Assembly (NCBI RefSeq): GCF_000368565.1
Contig: NZ_KB849537.1
Span: 64,451-128,450, forward strand
Origin: Acinetobacter gerneri DSM 14967 = CIP 107464 = MTCC 9824
GTDB taxonomy: Bacteria > Pseudomonadota > Gammaproteobacteria > Pseudomonadales > Moraxellaceae
Direction: 5' to 3'
Length of the DNA: 64,000 bases
The notes under the pieces are model-generated. The model saw nothing but the letters and a program-made list of their open reading frames with translations, had not been told where the DNA came from and ran no database searches. Positions 38,365-46,839 of this stretch are shown here, one piece after another. Within the stretch, counting starts at the first letter, position 1. The number at the start of each line of letters is the position of its first letter. The position numbers and the translations under genes were made by a program.

Positions 38365-38823
38365 ATGATATTTAACTTAGATTTTGAAGATTATTATAAA
38401 TACACCAAATCAATCCTAAAATTTTTGTTTGGTTGGATGTTTTGGAAAAAACGTGAACAAAAGCATTTAGATCAATTAGAGATTGATGAACAACACTTTT
38501 CTAAAATCACAGTCAGCACTCACAAATTTCAAACTTCAGATCAAAAAGGCCAACTTGTAGTGAGCAATATCGCACTCTCTATCGACTACTTTCGGTCTTC
38601 TTTAGCACAAATCCCAGAAATGCTCGGGCAACCTTTGGATGGCTATGAAATCGTTGCAGATCGTGCGCGCCGTGAAGTATTGATTCGACTAAAAAAGCAA
38701 GCGGCATCCTTGGGTTATGATGAAATTTTAGGACTCAGATTTGAAACATCATCCATCACGGCAAATGGACAAATGCTAGAAGTCATCGCATACGGAACGG
38801 CAATTAAGAAAAATAAAAATTAG
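38365..38823 (+). CDS. YbjQ-like domain protein with N-terminal extension
   Basis: This 152-residue protein has a ~45-residue N-terminal addition rich in aromatic and basic residues (FLFGWMFWKKREQKH), perhaps membrane-associated, and then a YbjQ-type domain ending in GYDEILGLRFETSSITANGQ and VIAYGTAIK. The C-terminal half aligns with the preceding gene product, so the pair is probably an old duplication. Function unknown. Confidence 0.75.
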   Translation: MIFNLDFEDYYKYTKSILKFLFGWMFWKKREQKHLDQLEIDEQHFSKITVSTHKFQTSDQKGQLVVSNIALSIDYFRSSLAQIPEMLGQPLDGYEIVADRARREVLIRLKKQAASLGYDEILGLRFETSSITANGQMLEVIAYGTAIKKNKN

Positions 38824-38838
38824 CTAGGATCTGCTCTG

Positions 38839-39594
38839 TCAGTACTGATATTTATCTTTGAAATTTTGGGGGATTTGATAATGAGCATCACTATATTTCA
38901 ATAAAAAGCTCTGCTGTGAATAGTGATGTTTAGACTCTTTGCAATCTTCACTCGTCCCACTCATTTTATATTGATCAATTTTACTTTGTACTTTGATATC
39001 GAAATATTGATTCGTTTTGTTCTTTTGCATGATTAAAATAGAATTTCTTTTTTCTATATTTGCATTACAGCGTGTATCTGTTTCCGCAGTGTATTGCTTT
39101 ACCACTAGACCATCTAGAAATTGTTTTTTATTTTGAAGATCATATAAATTGAGCAAAGTTGTCGAATATGGATTGGGTTGTGAACGACCCATATAATTTG
39201 CACGGATGCCGACCAAATTTTTATTTTCTGAAACTGCATAATTCGCCATATCCAATGCAATAGACTCCAATTCAATTGCATCGGAAACTAAGCGATTTTT
39301 CACAGGATAAATATCGAGAACGCGAAGTGTTGTAGCATCTAATGTTAAAAAAGTAAGTTGAAAATCACTTGGTTCCTGATCTTGTTCAGTGTCGATTTCC
39401 TCTGCATAAGCAATAACAACCTGATTTGGATTATTCGGCAAAACCTTACAAGACAAATAATTTGAATCAAAATGAAGACTAAGATGTTTTTGTTTTAAAA
39501 GCTGTTCAATTTGACTTTCACTCGGACAAATCGTGTTTGCAAAACAAAGAGATGAAATTATACACGATAAAAAAATACCGATTTTGAATCTCAT
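38839..39594 (-). CDS. Secreted protein of unknown function
   Basis: This ~251-residue protein has a signal peptide (IGIFLSCIISSLCFA) and cysteines in CPSE, CKVL, CNAN and CKES that could form two disulfides. It is strand-rich and probably periplasmic. No family recognised. An upstream ATG at 39612 would add 6 residues; ATG 39594 fits the signal peptide better. Confidence 0.6.
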   Translation of the reverse strand: MRFKIGIFLSCIISSLCFANTICPSESQIEQLLKQKHLSLHFDSNYLSCKVLPNNPNQVVIAYAEEIDTEQDQEPSDFQLTFLTLDATTLRVLDIYPVKNRLVSDAIELESIALDMANYAVSENKNLVGIRANYMGRSQPNPYSTTLLNLYDLQNKKQFLDGLVVKQYTAETDTRCNANIEKRNSILIMQKNKTNQYFDIKVQSKIDQYKMSGTSEDCKESKHHYSQQSFLLKYSDAHYQIPQNFKDKYQY

Positions 39595-39656
39595 TTTTTG
39601 CTTTGCATACATGAAATATACTCAACTCAGCTCAAATCAGGAAAATGGCTTGATCC

Positions 39657-40454
39657 TTATTTGACTTTCATTTTCCGAATCATTTTATACAAAGTACTTG
39701 GCGAAAAACGTGAAACTAAAACACCTAGTTTTTCTTTTTTGCCACCGATCACGATAAATTCTTCACCATTCGCCAAAGCTTTTATGGCTTGCTGAGCAAA
39801 TTCGCCTGCTTTAAGTCCATTGGCAGTTGCATCATTATCATAACCTTGTGCTTTACCTTCTCCATTTAAAGCATTGATCGATACATTGGTTTTGACAAAG
39901 CCCGGAAAAATCACTGAAACATTTACGCCCTGATCAGCAACTTCAGCACGCAAACTGTTCGCCCACATGTGAATCGCTGCTTTTGCCGCAGAATATGAAG
40001 CACGATATTGCGTACCCAATAAACCAGCAACACTTGATACAAACACAATACGACCTGATTTTTGCTTTAAGAAAGTCGGTAAAACAGTCTTGGTCAAAAA
40101 GACTTGAGAAAAATAATCCACTTCCATGATCGTACGTTCTGTCAGCATGGTTGTTTCACTAATCAAAGCACGCTGACTCAGTCCTGCATTATTGATCAAA
40201 AGGTCAATTCGCCCTTTCTTTGCCAACACTTGCTCATAGGCATGCATAACTTGTGATTCGTCAGTGATATCCATCGCAATTGAAATATGTCTGTCAGCAT
40301 TGAGTAAGCCCACTCTTACATTTTCAAGCTCATCAAAACGACGGGCACTTAAAATCACTTCTGCACCTTGCAATGCAAATTCGGCAGCCAAAGCCTTACC
40401 TAAACCAGAAGAAGCACCTGTTACCCAAACAACTTTATTTTCAATACTTTCCAT
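39657..40454 (-). CDS. Short-chain dehydrogenase/reductase
   Basis: This 265-residue classical SDR has TGASSGLGKALA (13-24), NNAGLSQR (about 91), the serine of VSSVAGLLG and YSAAK. The YSAAKAAIHMWANSLRAEV stretch and extended C-terminus resemble DHRS7-like or YqjQ-type lipid-acting SDRs. Substrate unknown. It lies downstream of the unrelated gene at 40505-41173 on the same strand. Confidence 0.88.
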   Translation of the reverse strand: MESIENKVVWVTGASSGLGKALAAEFALQGAEVILSARRFDELENVRVGLLNADRHISIAMDITDESQVMHAYEQVLAKKGRIDLLINNAGLSQRALISETTMLTERTIMEVDYFSQVFLTKTVLPTFLKQKSGRIVFVSSVAGLLGTQYRASYSAAKAAIHMWANSLRAEVADQGVNVSVIFPGFVKTNVSINALNGEGKAQGYDNDATANGLKAGEFAQQAIKALANGEEFIVIGGKKEKLGVLVSRFSPSTLYKMIRKMKVK

Positions 40455-40504
40455 GAATATAATCCCGCAAATCGTTTTTAAAATTTGATGATCTATTCTA
40501 AATG

Positions 40505-41173
40505 TTATGACTTGCTTTGAGAACCACTGTCTAAAAACACCATAAAATGATCAAAATATCGGCTAATAGTCTGAGCATCATACATCGTACCGAGTTTGTC
40601 GAAACGCTTATAGCCTAATTGGGTGGTCACATTGATCACACCATTCAGCGTTTTGTCGATCACCAGATTGAATTTCAACATTTTTTTGGGTTCACGGATC
40701 AAACTTGTAACACCCTCATCAACCACTTGAGTAAAGGCTTTCAATGCGGGTTTGATAAAATGATTATTCCCCTCTTTCATCTTTTCAGCACAGCCTAACA
40801 ACTCAGTGATCAGGGCATTATCCACTTGATATGAAATATAATTTTGTCCATCTTTATCATAGATCCAGTCGTTTAGATAATTGACCATCGGAGTCAAACG
40901 TTCATTACCAAAAAATGAAACCGACCAAGGCATATATTTCTTCAAAGTATCAAGGACTTGCTTAATGGTCTTTTCTGATTCTTTATCCGTACTATTGGCT
41001 GAGCGAACCATTTCACCGAATACTTGATCAATCACTTCACATGAAATATCAGCCAAATTTTCACCTAGAGGTTTGGCTAAGCTCTGTGTTTCTCCTTGAT
41101 TTAATTTTTGATGAATCGCTTTAAATTGTTGATAGGTTTGTGGTGAAATTTTTAGAGCGATGGTTTGACTCAT
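40505..41173 (-). CDS. Conserved hypothetical protein
   Basis: This 222-residue cytoplasmic helical protein has no signal peptide. It begins MSQTIALKISPQTYQQFKAI and contains KYMPWSVSFFGNERLTPMVNYLNDWIY. I recognise no domain. It is upstream of the SDR gene by ~50 bases, possibly one operon, and divergent from valS. Confidence 0.6.
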   Translation of the reverse strand: MSQTIALKISPQTYQQFKAIHQKLNQGETQSLAKPLGENLADISCEVIDQVFGEMVRSANSTDKESEKTIKQVLDTLKKYMPWSVSFFGNERLTPMVNYLNDWIYDKDGQNYISYQVDNALITELLGCAEKMKEGNNHFIKPALKAFTQVVDEGVTSLIREPKKMLKFNLVIDKTLNGVINVTTQLGYKRFDKLGTMYDAQTISRYFDHFMVFLDSGSQSKS

Positions 41174-41350
41174 GGACGTATTCCTTTATTAAAATCTTAT
41201 TTTTTAAGCGATTGTTCTAATTAAACTGCGATTACGGGCTTCATTGTGTCTTATTTGTTCAAATAATGCATTTGCTTTACATCCCTAAAGCTATATTTTT
41301 TTTGCTACAATAGATGCAATTTTTTATTCACTTTTAATTTAGTTTTTACT

Positions 41351-44245
41351 ATGACTGATTCTGCGCAAAATATTGCTACGACCTACGATCCTACTGAGAT
41401 CGAAAAAAAATGGTACAAGACTTGGGAAGACAATGGCTACTTCAAGCCATCTGGTCAGGGCGATTCATTCTGTATCATGATTCCGCCACCAAACGTCACT
41501 GGTAGTTTGCACATGGGTCATGGTTTCAACAATGCCATCATGGATGCTTTGACTCGCTTCAACCGTATGTCTGGTCGCAACACTTTGTGGCAACCGGGTA
41601 CTGACCATGCGGGTATCGCAACGCAAATGGTTGTTGAACGTCAACTCGGTGCACAAAATGTCAGCCGTCATGATCTTGGCCGTGAAAAATTCATCGACAA
41701 AGTTTGGGAATGGAAAGAACAATCTGGCGGTAATATTACCCGTCAAATCCGTCGTTTAGGTTCAAGTGTAGACTGGTCACGCGAACGCTTTACCATGGAT
41801 GAAGGTCTTTCAAATGCTGTAAAAGAAGTCTTTGTACGCTTGCACAGTGAAGGTTTGATTTACCGTGGTAAACGCCTTGTAAACTGGGATCCAAAATTAC
41901 AAACAGCGCTTTCTGATCTCGAAGTTGAGTCTGATAAAGAAGAACAAGGTTCATTGTGGCACTTCAAATATTTCTTTGAAGATAAGTCACTACGTACCCA
42001 TGACGGTAAAGATTATATCGTTGTTGCAACAACTCGTCCTGAAACCTTACTCGGTGATACAGCTGTAGCGGTTGCACTTGATGATGAGCGTTATGCAAAT
42101 CTAGTTGGTAAAAACATTATCCTTCCTATTACAGGTCGTAGTGTTGCGATCGTAAAAGATGAATATGTTGATAAAGAATTTGGTACAGGCTGTGTGAAAA
42201 TCACCCCTGCCCATGACTTTAATGACTATGAAGTGGGCAAACGCTGTGCATTGCCGATTATCAATATCTTCAACAAAAATGCCGAAATTTTGGCTGAGTT
42301 TGAATATATCGCGAAAGCTGGCGAACAAATTTCTAAAACCATCCCAGCACCTGATGAATATGCTGGTTTAGAACGTTTTGCTGCACGTAAAAAATTGGTA
42401 GAACAGGCTGAAGCTGAAGGTTGGTTAGATCAAATTCAACCTTATACCTTGAAACCACCTCGTGGTGACCGTTCAGGTGTGATCGTTGAACCACTTTTAA
42501 CCGATCAATGGTATGTAAAAATTGCACCACTTGCTGAACCTGCGATCAAAGCAGTAAAAGATGGTGAAATTAAATTTATTCCTGAACAATATACCAACAT
42601 GTATATGGCTTGGATGAACAATATCCAAGACTGGTGTATTTCACGTCAACTTTGGTGGGGTCATCGTATCCCTGCTTGGTATGATGCTGAAGGCAATGTT
42701 TATGTCGGTCGTAACGAAGAAGAAGTTCGTCGTGAAAACAACATTGCAGCGTCAGTTGAATTAAAACAAGACGAAGATGTACTCGATACTTGGTTCTCAT
42801 CTGCGCTTTGGACATTCTCAACTTTAGGATGGACTGGCGATGCGAAGAAAGATGCGGAAAACTATTTCCTCAATACCTTCCATCCAACTGATGTGTTGGT
42901 AACAGGTTTTGACATCATTTTCTTCTGGGTTGCCCGTATGATCATGATGACGCTTCATTTTATGAAAAATGAAGATGGCACATCACAAGTTCCATTTAAG
43001 ACTGTTTACGTACACGGCTTGGTTCGTGATGGTGAAGGTCAAAAAATGTCGAAATCTAAAGGTAACGTACTTGACCCATTAGATTTAATTGACGGTGTAG
43101 ATCTAGAAACTTTGGTACAAAAACGTACCACAGGTTTGATGAATCCAAAACAAGCAGCTAAGATCGAAAAATCAACACGTAAAGAGTTCCCAGAAGGCAT
43201 CCAAGCCTATGGTACTGACGCAGTTCGTTTCACTTTCTGTGCCCTTGCCAACACTGGTCGTGATATCAAATTTGATATGAAACGTGTTGAAGGTTACCGT
43301 AACTTCTGTAACAAGATTTGGAATGCAACACGCTTCGTTCTGATGAATGTTGAAGGTCAAGAAGTCGGTCAAACTGCACGTCCTGATCTTTGGGAACTTC
43401 CAGAACAATGGATCGTGAGCCGTTTGCAAAAAGCTGTTCAAGCCGTTCATCAAGCATTTGATACATATCGTCTTGACCTTGCAGCTCAAGCGATCTATGA
43501 CTTTATCTGGAATGAATACTGTGACTGGTATGTAGAATTGACCAAACCAGTTCTAAATGATCCAGACGTTTCAAATGAACGTAAAGCTGAAGTTCGTCGT
43601 GTACTTTTAGCAGTGATGGAAGCTTCACTTCGTTTAGCACATCCAATCATGCCATTCTTAACTGAAGAAATCTGGCAAACGCTTGCACCAATGATTGGTA
43701 AAGGTGGTGACACCATCATGACTGCGGCTTATCCTGAAGTTGAGCAAGACAAACTCAATGATCAAGCTGAAGCTGATATGCAATGGCTCCAAGGTTTGAT
43801 TGGTGCAGTACGTAATATCCGTGGTGAAATGGGCTTAGGTAATGCTCGTTTACTTCCAGTATTACTTCAAAACACAACTGATGCCGAAAAAGCACAGATT
43901 GCTCGTATCGAACCATTGTTTAAAGCATTGGCTAAAGTTGAAAGCATTACTTTCCTAAATGATGCTGAACAACCACCATTGTCATCTTCAAGTGTTGTTG
44001 GTCATGTATCTGTATTTGTACCAATGAAAGGTTTGATCGATCCTAAAGCTGAGCTTGGTCGTCTGCAAAAAGACTTGGATAAAGTACAAAAGCAACATGA
44101 TCAAATTGCCACTAAACTTGCAAATGAAGGTTTCGTAGCAAAAGCACCTGCTGCTGTGGTTGAAGGTGAAAAAGTAAAACTTGCTGAGTTTGCTGACCAG
44201 TTAGCCAAGATTAAAGCCAATATGGAACAGATTGCGGCGCTTTGA
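41351..44245 (+). CDS. valS: Valyl-tRNA synthetase
   Basis: ValS charges tRNA-Val. The 964-residue class I enzyme has [17 protein letters not shown] (the HIGH motif, 54-57), the editing domain with [15 protein letters not shown], the KMSKS loop in [11 protein letters not shown] (around residue 563) and a C-terminal coiled-coil arm (about 895-960). It is full length with clear start at ATG 41351. Confidence 0.98.
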   Translation: MTDSAQNIATTYDPTEIEKKWYKTWEDNGYFKPSGQGDSFCIMIPPPNVTGSLHMGHGFNNAIMDALTRFNRMSGRNTLWQPGTDHAGIATQMVVERQLGAQNVSRHDLGREKFIDKVWEWKEQSGGNITRQIRRLGSSVDWSRERFTMDEGLSNAVKEVFVRLHSEGLIYRGKRLVNWDPKLQTALSDLEVESDKEEQGSLWHFKYFFEDKSLRTHDGKDYIVVATTRPETLLGDTAVAVALDDERYANLVGKNIILPITGRSVAIVKDEYVDKEFGTGCVKITPAHDFNDYEVGKRCALPIINIFNKNAEILAEFEYIAKAGEQISKTIPAPDEYAGLERFAARKKLVEQAEAEGWLDQIQPYTLKPPRGDRSGVIVEPLLTDQWYVKIAPLAEPAIKAVKDGEIKFIPEQYTNMYMAWMNNIQDWCISRQLWWGHRIPAWYDAEGNVYVGRNEEEVRRENNIAASVELKQDEDVLDTWFSSALWTFSTLGWTGDAKKDAENYFLNTFHPTDVLVTGFDIIFFWVARMIMMTLHFMKNEDGTSQVPFKTVYVHGLVRDGEGQKMSKSKGNVLDPLDLIDGVDLETLVQKRTTGLMNPKQAAKIEKSTRKEFPEGIQAYGTDAVRFTFCALANTGRDIKFDMKRVEGYRNFCNKIWNATRFVLMNVEGQEVGQTARPDLWELPEQWIVSRLQKAVQAVHQAFDTYRLDLAAQAIYDFIWNEYCDWYVELTKPVLNDPDVSNERKAEVRRVLLAVMEASLRLAHPIMPFLTEEIWQTLAPMIGKGGDTIMTAAYPEVEQDKLNDQAEADMQWLQGLIGAVRNIRGEMGLGNARLLPVLLQNTTDAEKAQIARIEPLFKALAKVESITFLNDAEQPPLSSSSVVGHVSVFVPMKGLIDPKAELGRLQKDLDKVQKQHDQIATKLANEGFVAKAPAAVVEGEKVKLAEFADQLAKIKANMEQIAAL

Positions 44246-44279
44246 TGCTTTAAACACCGAAATAATCGTTATAAAATGA

Positions 44280-44305
44280 AAGGGGCTTGATTAAGCCCCT
44301 TTTTT
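44280..44305 (+). terminator. Terminator of valS
   Basis: AAGGGGCTT and AAGCCCCTT form a 9-bp stem with a 4-base loop and a T run. Confidence 0.9.
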
Positions 44306-44322
44306 ATATCATGAGCATAACA

Positions 44323-44928
44323 ATGAAAAATAAATTATCTATTTTACTACTCAGCACTTTTTTAGCTGCTTGTAATCAAAATAACCAAACACCTCCGGCT
44401 ACACAGCAAAACGAAACAGCGATCAAAGCTGAAACCACAAAAGCTGCAGCTCAAGATCAAAACATCACTCCACCTAAGCCTAAAGTTGAAATTTTAGTCA
44501 ACAATCCCACGCCTATACCCCAAGGATACAAGATAGATACTTCTCATCTTAAAAAGCCACTATTGGTGGATTTAAATGGTGACGGTAAGCTTGATGCATT
44601 TAGGGTGCTAAAAAATCCAAATAAAAATGGAAAGAAATATTTATTTGAATTTCGAATTGCTGATAGCAATAAAGTTTATTGGTACGAAAATGACGATGAA
44701 GATTATGATTTAAATGATTTTGAAGTATTTGATATTGCCAAGAAAAATGAAAAATTTGTAGATATGGCAAAACTTGAAACAGGAGATATCACACCTTATG
44801 AAGATGCCCCTGAAAAAGCCAGAATCATTTTAAAAACGGATGGTATTACAGTTGGTTTACCGGAGTCTTGTGGTACATCACTGTTTTTCATAGAAAATAA
44901 TAAAATTAGACGAGCATTTTTAGATTAG
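44323..44928 (+). CDS. Small lipoprotein with a calcium-loop-like motif, function unknown
   Basis: This ~201-residue protein has a lipoprotein signal (LSTFLAAC), a disordered Q/T/A linker, and DLNGDGKLDAFRVL, a calcium-binding-like loop seen in FG-GAP/EF-hand-type proteins. The rest is acidic and probably periplasmic. It directly precedes the REP element and the reverse transcriptase island, but on the other strand. ATG 44323 is preferred; 44311 is possible. Confidence 0.6.
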   Translation: MKNKLSILLLSTFLAACNQNNQTPPATQQNETAIKAETTKAAAQDQNITPPKPKVEILVNNPTPIPQGYKIDTSHLKKPLLVDLNGDGKLDAFRVLKNPNKNGKKYLFEFRIADSNKVYWYENDDEDYDLNDFEVFDIAKKNEKFVDMAKLETGDITPYEDAPEKARIILKTDGITVGLPESCGTSLFFIENNKIRRAFLD

Positions 44929-44982
44929 TTTAACTGATCGGGAATAATGCAGAATTTATTAATCATAACGATTATTTTTAAG

Positions 44983-45016
44983 CTCTCTCCCAATGGGAGA
45001 GGGTTAGGGTGAGGTG
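44983..45016 (+). repeat. REP-like palindromic repeat, copy 2
   Basis: CTCTCCC-AAT-GGGAGAG followed by GGTTAGGGTGAGG is the classic REP-type hairpin and tail. It ends 4 bases before the reverse transcriptase stop codon, which may help end that transcript or mark an old recombination point. Copy 1 lies at 5377-5410. Confidence 0.75.
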
Positions 45017-45020
45017 CTTT

Positions 45021-46382
45021 TTAATTCTTTTTCTTCTCTAGATAATCAGTGAAAATATTAAAATGACCTTTAATCTGCCTTTTAACATTTTTAGATTCAA
45101 ACTCTTTAGCTACACGATAAACATAACTAACATAATTTCTTTTTCCAATATATGTAAATCTATCATATAAAGTTTTCATATATATATCGTGATTATTATT
45201 TTTATTTTCTTTTTCTAAATTTCTATAATGAGCGCATCTCATTCTTATAGCTTTTCTTAACTTATAATGAAATTTTGATAATCCAGTTTCTCTTAAAAAA
45301 ATATTATTTCCATCATAAAGAATACCTAGATACTGCAATTTTAAAGGAAAATTAAAACTTTCAGGCTCACTTTTTTGTACGATTCCATCTTTAAAAACAA
45401 TTTTTTGAGTTTTCTTATGATTGATCTTTAAATGCATTTTTTCAATTTCAAAAAAAATTTTTAAAACTGTATTCAACGTATTATCATCAGAGTTATCAAA
45501 TATAAAGATCATATCATCACAGTATCTAAAGTAACCTCCGTTTAGTTTCTTTAACATTGCGGAACATAGCTTATCAAAATTCATCATATAGATATTAGAA
45601 AGCATTCCGCTTAATGGTGACCCTTGAGGAATACCTTTTCTGGATTTATTGGTATGAAGCAGCCCTTCTTTTCTCACTTTTTCTCTAAATGTTCTGATAT
45701 CACATAACCTATCTAAAGTTCTATGAAGTTTTTTTGAGTTTAAAGATAGATTTAATTTTTTATACAATTCTTCTTTTTCTACATATGAAAATTCAGTCAA
45801 AGATTGAAATACCTTAAAATGATCTAACGGTAATTTATCCACACAAAGTAAATCACACCAATTTTTTTTTAAAATTTCATGATCTAAGTTATCAAAAAAA
45901 CCTGATATATCAAAACATAATACAGTACAATTTTTCTTTAAACTTATCATATCAAATACTTCTTTAGCGAAATGTATATTACATAAAGAATATTTATTTC
46001 CTTTAGAATTAATTTTAGTAATTTTTCGAAAGGCAATTATTGAATTTCCTAAATTTTCACTTTTTAAAAAAAATTCGTAGTATTTTTCTAAAACTTTTGA
46101 ATAATATGCATATATATTCCCATCTAAGTGACTAGGAAAATTAATCAAACGTTCTTTATCTTTATAATCATCTTTAGTAATTTTATCTTTTTTAAAATTT
46201 TTCCTATTAATTTTCTTATCATTTAAAATATAACTAATTGTTGGTAGAAAAGCATGATTTTCTATTTTTTTAACATCAGTAACATACTCAAAAATAAATG
46301 AATCATTACGTTTTTTATCAAAATGTAAATAATTTCTAACTCGATTCCTTTTTTTAAAAAAATTTACATCTATTTTTGTCAT
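45021..46382 (-). CDS. Stand-alone reverse transcriptase with YCDD active site, DRT2 (UG2)-like
   Basis: This 453-residue protein has the RNA-dependent polymerase motifs in order: FDISGFFDNLDH (157-168, metal-binding aspartates), KGIPQGSPLSGMLSNIY (249-265), the catalytic YCDD (287-290), LKINHKKT (318-325) and LQYLGILYDG (349-358). There is no intron maturase, endonuclease or primase domain. YCDD with an RT-only architecture and a structured RNA upstream fits DRT2, a phage-defence class whose RT copies a neighbouring RNA into a concatemeric gene. Retron hallmarks (NAxxH, VTG) are absent. The gene is far more AT-rich and lysine/asparagine-rich than its neighbours, a sign of transfer. RT identity is certain; subclass is inferred. 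Confidence 0.9.
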   Translation of the reverse strand: MTKIDVNFFKKRNRVRNYLHFDKKRNDSFIFEYVTDVKKIENHAFLPTISYILNDKKINRKNFKKDKITKDDYKDKERLINFPSHLDGNIYAYYSKVLEKYYEFFLKSENLGNSIIAFRKITKINSKGNKYSLCNIHFAKEVFDMISLKKNCTVLCFDISGFFDNLDHEILKKNWCDLLCVDKLPLDHFKVFQSLTEFSYVEKEELYKKLNLSLNSKKLHRTLDRLCDIRTFREKVRKEGLLHTNKSRKGIPQGSPLSGMLSNIYMMNFDKLCSAMLKKLNGGYFRYCDDMIFIFDNSDDNTLNTVLKIFFEIEKMHLKINHKKTQKIVFKDGIVQKSEPESFNFPLKLQYLGILYDGNNIFLRETGLSKFHYKLRKAIRMRCAHYRNLEKENKNNNHDIYMKTLYDRFTYIGKRNYVSYVYRVAKEFESKNVKRQIKGHFNIFTDYLEKKKN

Positions 46383-46700
46383 TCTTACTTGCCAACTTCA
46401 GGGGGTTAGAGTCGCTGCTATCTGTTTTCTCTTTTACAAGAAGCCCCCCTAAAGTCTACTGGGAAATTAAAGACCAAGTCCATTAACTTCCCCTCCTTTT
46501 CAGTGCAGCCGAAACATATAGAAGGAGTCATGATAGTATGATAAACATATTCATAGTTAGCATAATACTTGCCCAGTTAGGGTACAGTATCGAACCATCA
46601 ATGATAGAAATCTGGACAAATCTTTCAAGCTTGATAGATTTGTTAAGATTTATATTTACATCTATTTCCTTTCAAGCAGTTAAATGAAACTCTTAAAAGC
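46383..46700 (-). ncRNA. Candidate structured ncRNA of the DRT2-like system (RT leader/template RNA)
   Basis: About 318 bases lie between a promoter and the RT start and have no minus-strand gene. Three hairpins can be drawn: GCTTG..ATAGAT with ATCTAT..CAAGC (46626-46676, the 5' end); GGGAA(G)TTAA with TTAA(T)TTCCC (about 46459-46491); and ACTTTAGGGGG with CCCCCTGAAGT (about 46397-46455), which joins the last third. The middle, 46492-46625, is relatively unpaired and is the likely template. DRT2 systems have an RNA of this size and place, read through into the RT. The boundaries are estimates. Confidence 0.6.
46487..46687 (+). other. Stop-free frame antisense to the ncRNA: candidate neo repeat template
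   Basis: Opposite to the ncRNA, one frame has no stop from 46487 to 46684. It holds AGGAG (46523-46527), ATG 46538, and 49 codons to TGA 46687, beginning MINIFIVSIILAQLGYSI, with a second likely helix (SMIEIWTNLSSLIDLLRF). Any template of length divisible by three from this span gives an endless frame when joined head to tail. TGGACA (46613-46618, -35-like) lies near the template's far end and TATAGA (46517-46522, -10-like) near its start; a 120-base unit would place them 18 bases apart. As a normal gene the frame would be a 49-residue peptide. The exact unit and template ends cannot be fixed by eye. Confidence 0.5.
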
Positions 46701-46706
46701 AAAATA

Positions 46707-46734
46707 ATTATACAAAATAATAAAATGTATTCAA
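46707..46734 (-). promoter_or_regulatory. Sigma70-type promoter of the ncRNA and reverse transcriptase
   Basis: On the minus strand TTGAAT (46734-46729) and a perfect TATAAT (46712-46707) are 16 bases apart. Transcription would start near 46700, about 320 bases before the RT start, giving the candidate ncRNA. Confidence 0.7.
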
Positions 46735-46839
46735 TAATAATAGGTTAATTAAAACACAACTAAAAATATATTTAAAAAAAAATTCATTTTAAGTCTACAA
46801 CAGATATCAAATCTGAGAGATGCTTTATGAGAAAAAGTA

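Noticed and set aside
45021..46382. Retron reverse transcriptase
   Set aside because: The retron hallmarks NAxxH and VTG are absent, the active site is YCDD rather than YADD, and no msr/msd-type inverted pair flanks a branching guanosine in the leader.
45021..46382. Group II intron maturase/RT
   Set aside because: No maturase X domain or endonuclease, no intron ends or domain V near the gene.
45021..46382. Diversity-generating retroelement
   Set aside because: No template/variable repeat pair or target gene nearby, and the YCDD/RT layout differs.
46538..46687. Ordinary 49-residue peptide gene on the plus strand
   Set aside because: It lies antisense to a promoter-driven structured leader, has no upstream promoter of its own in normal order, and fits a template role better. 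It is kept as a candidate template frame instead.
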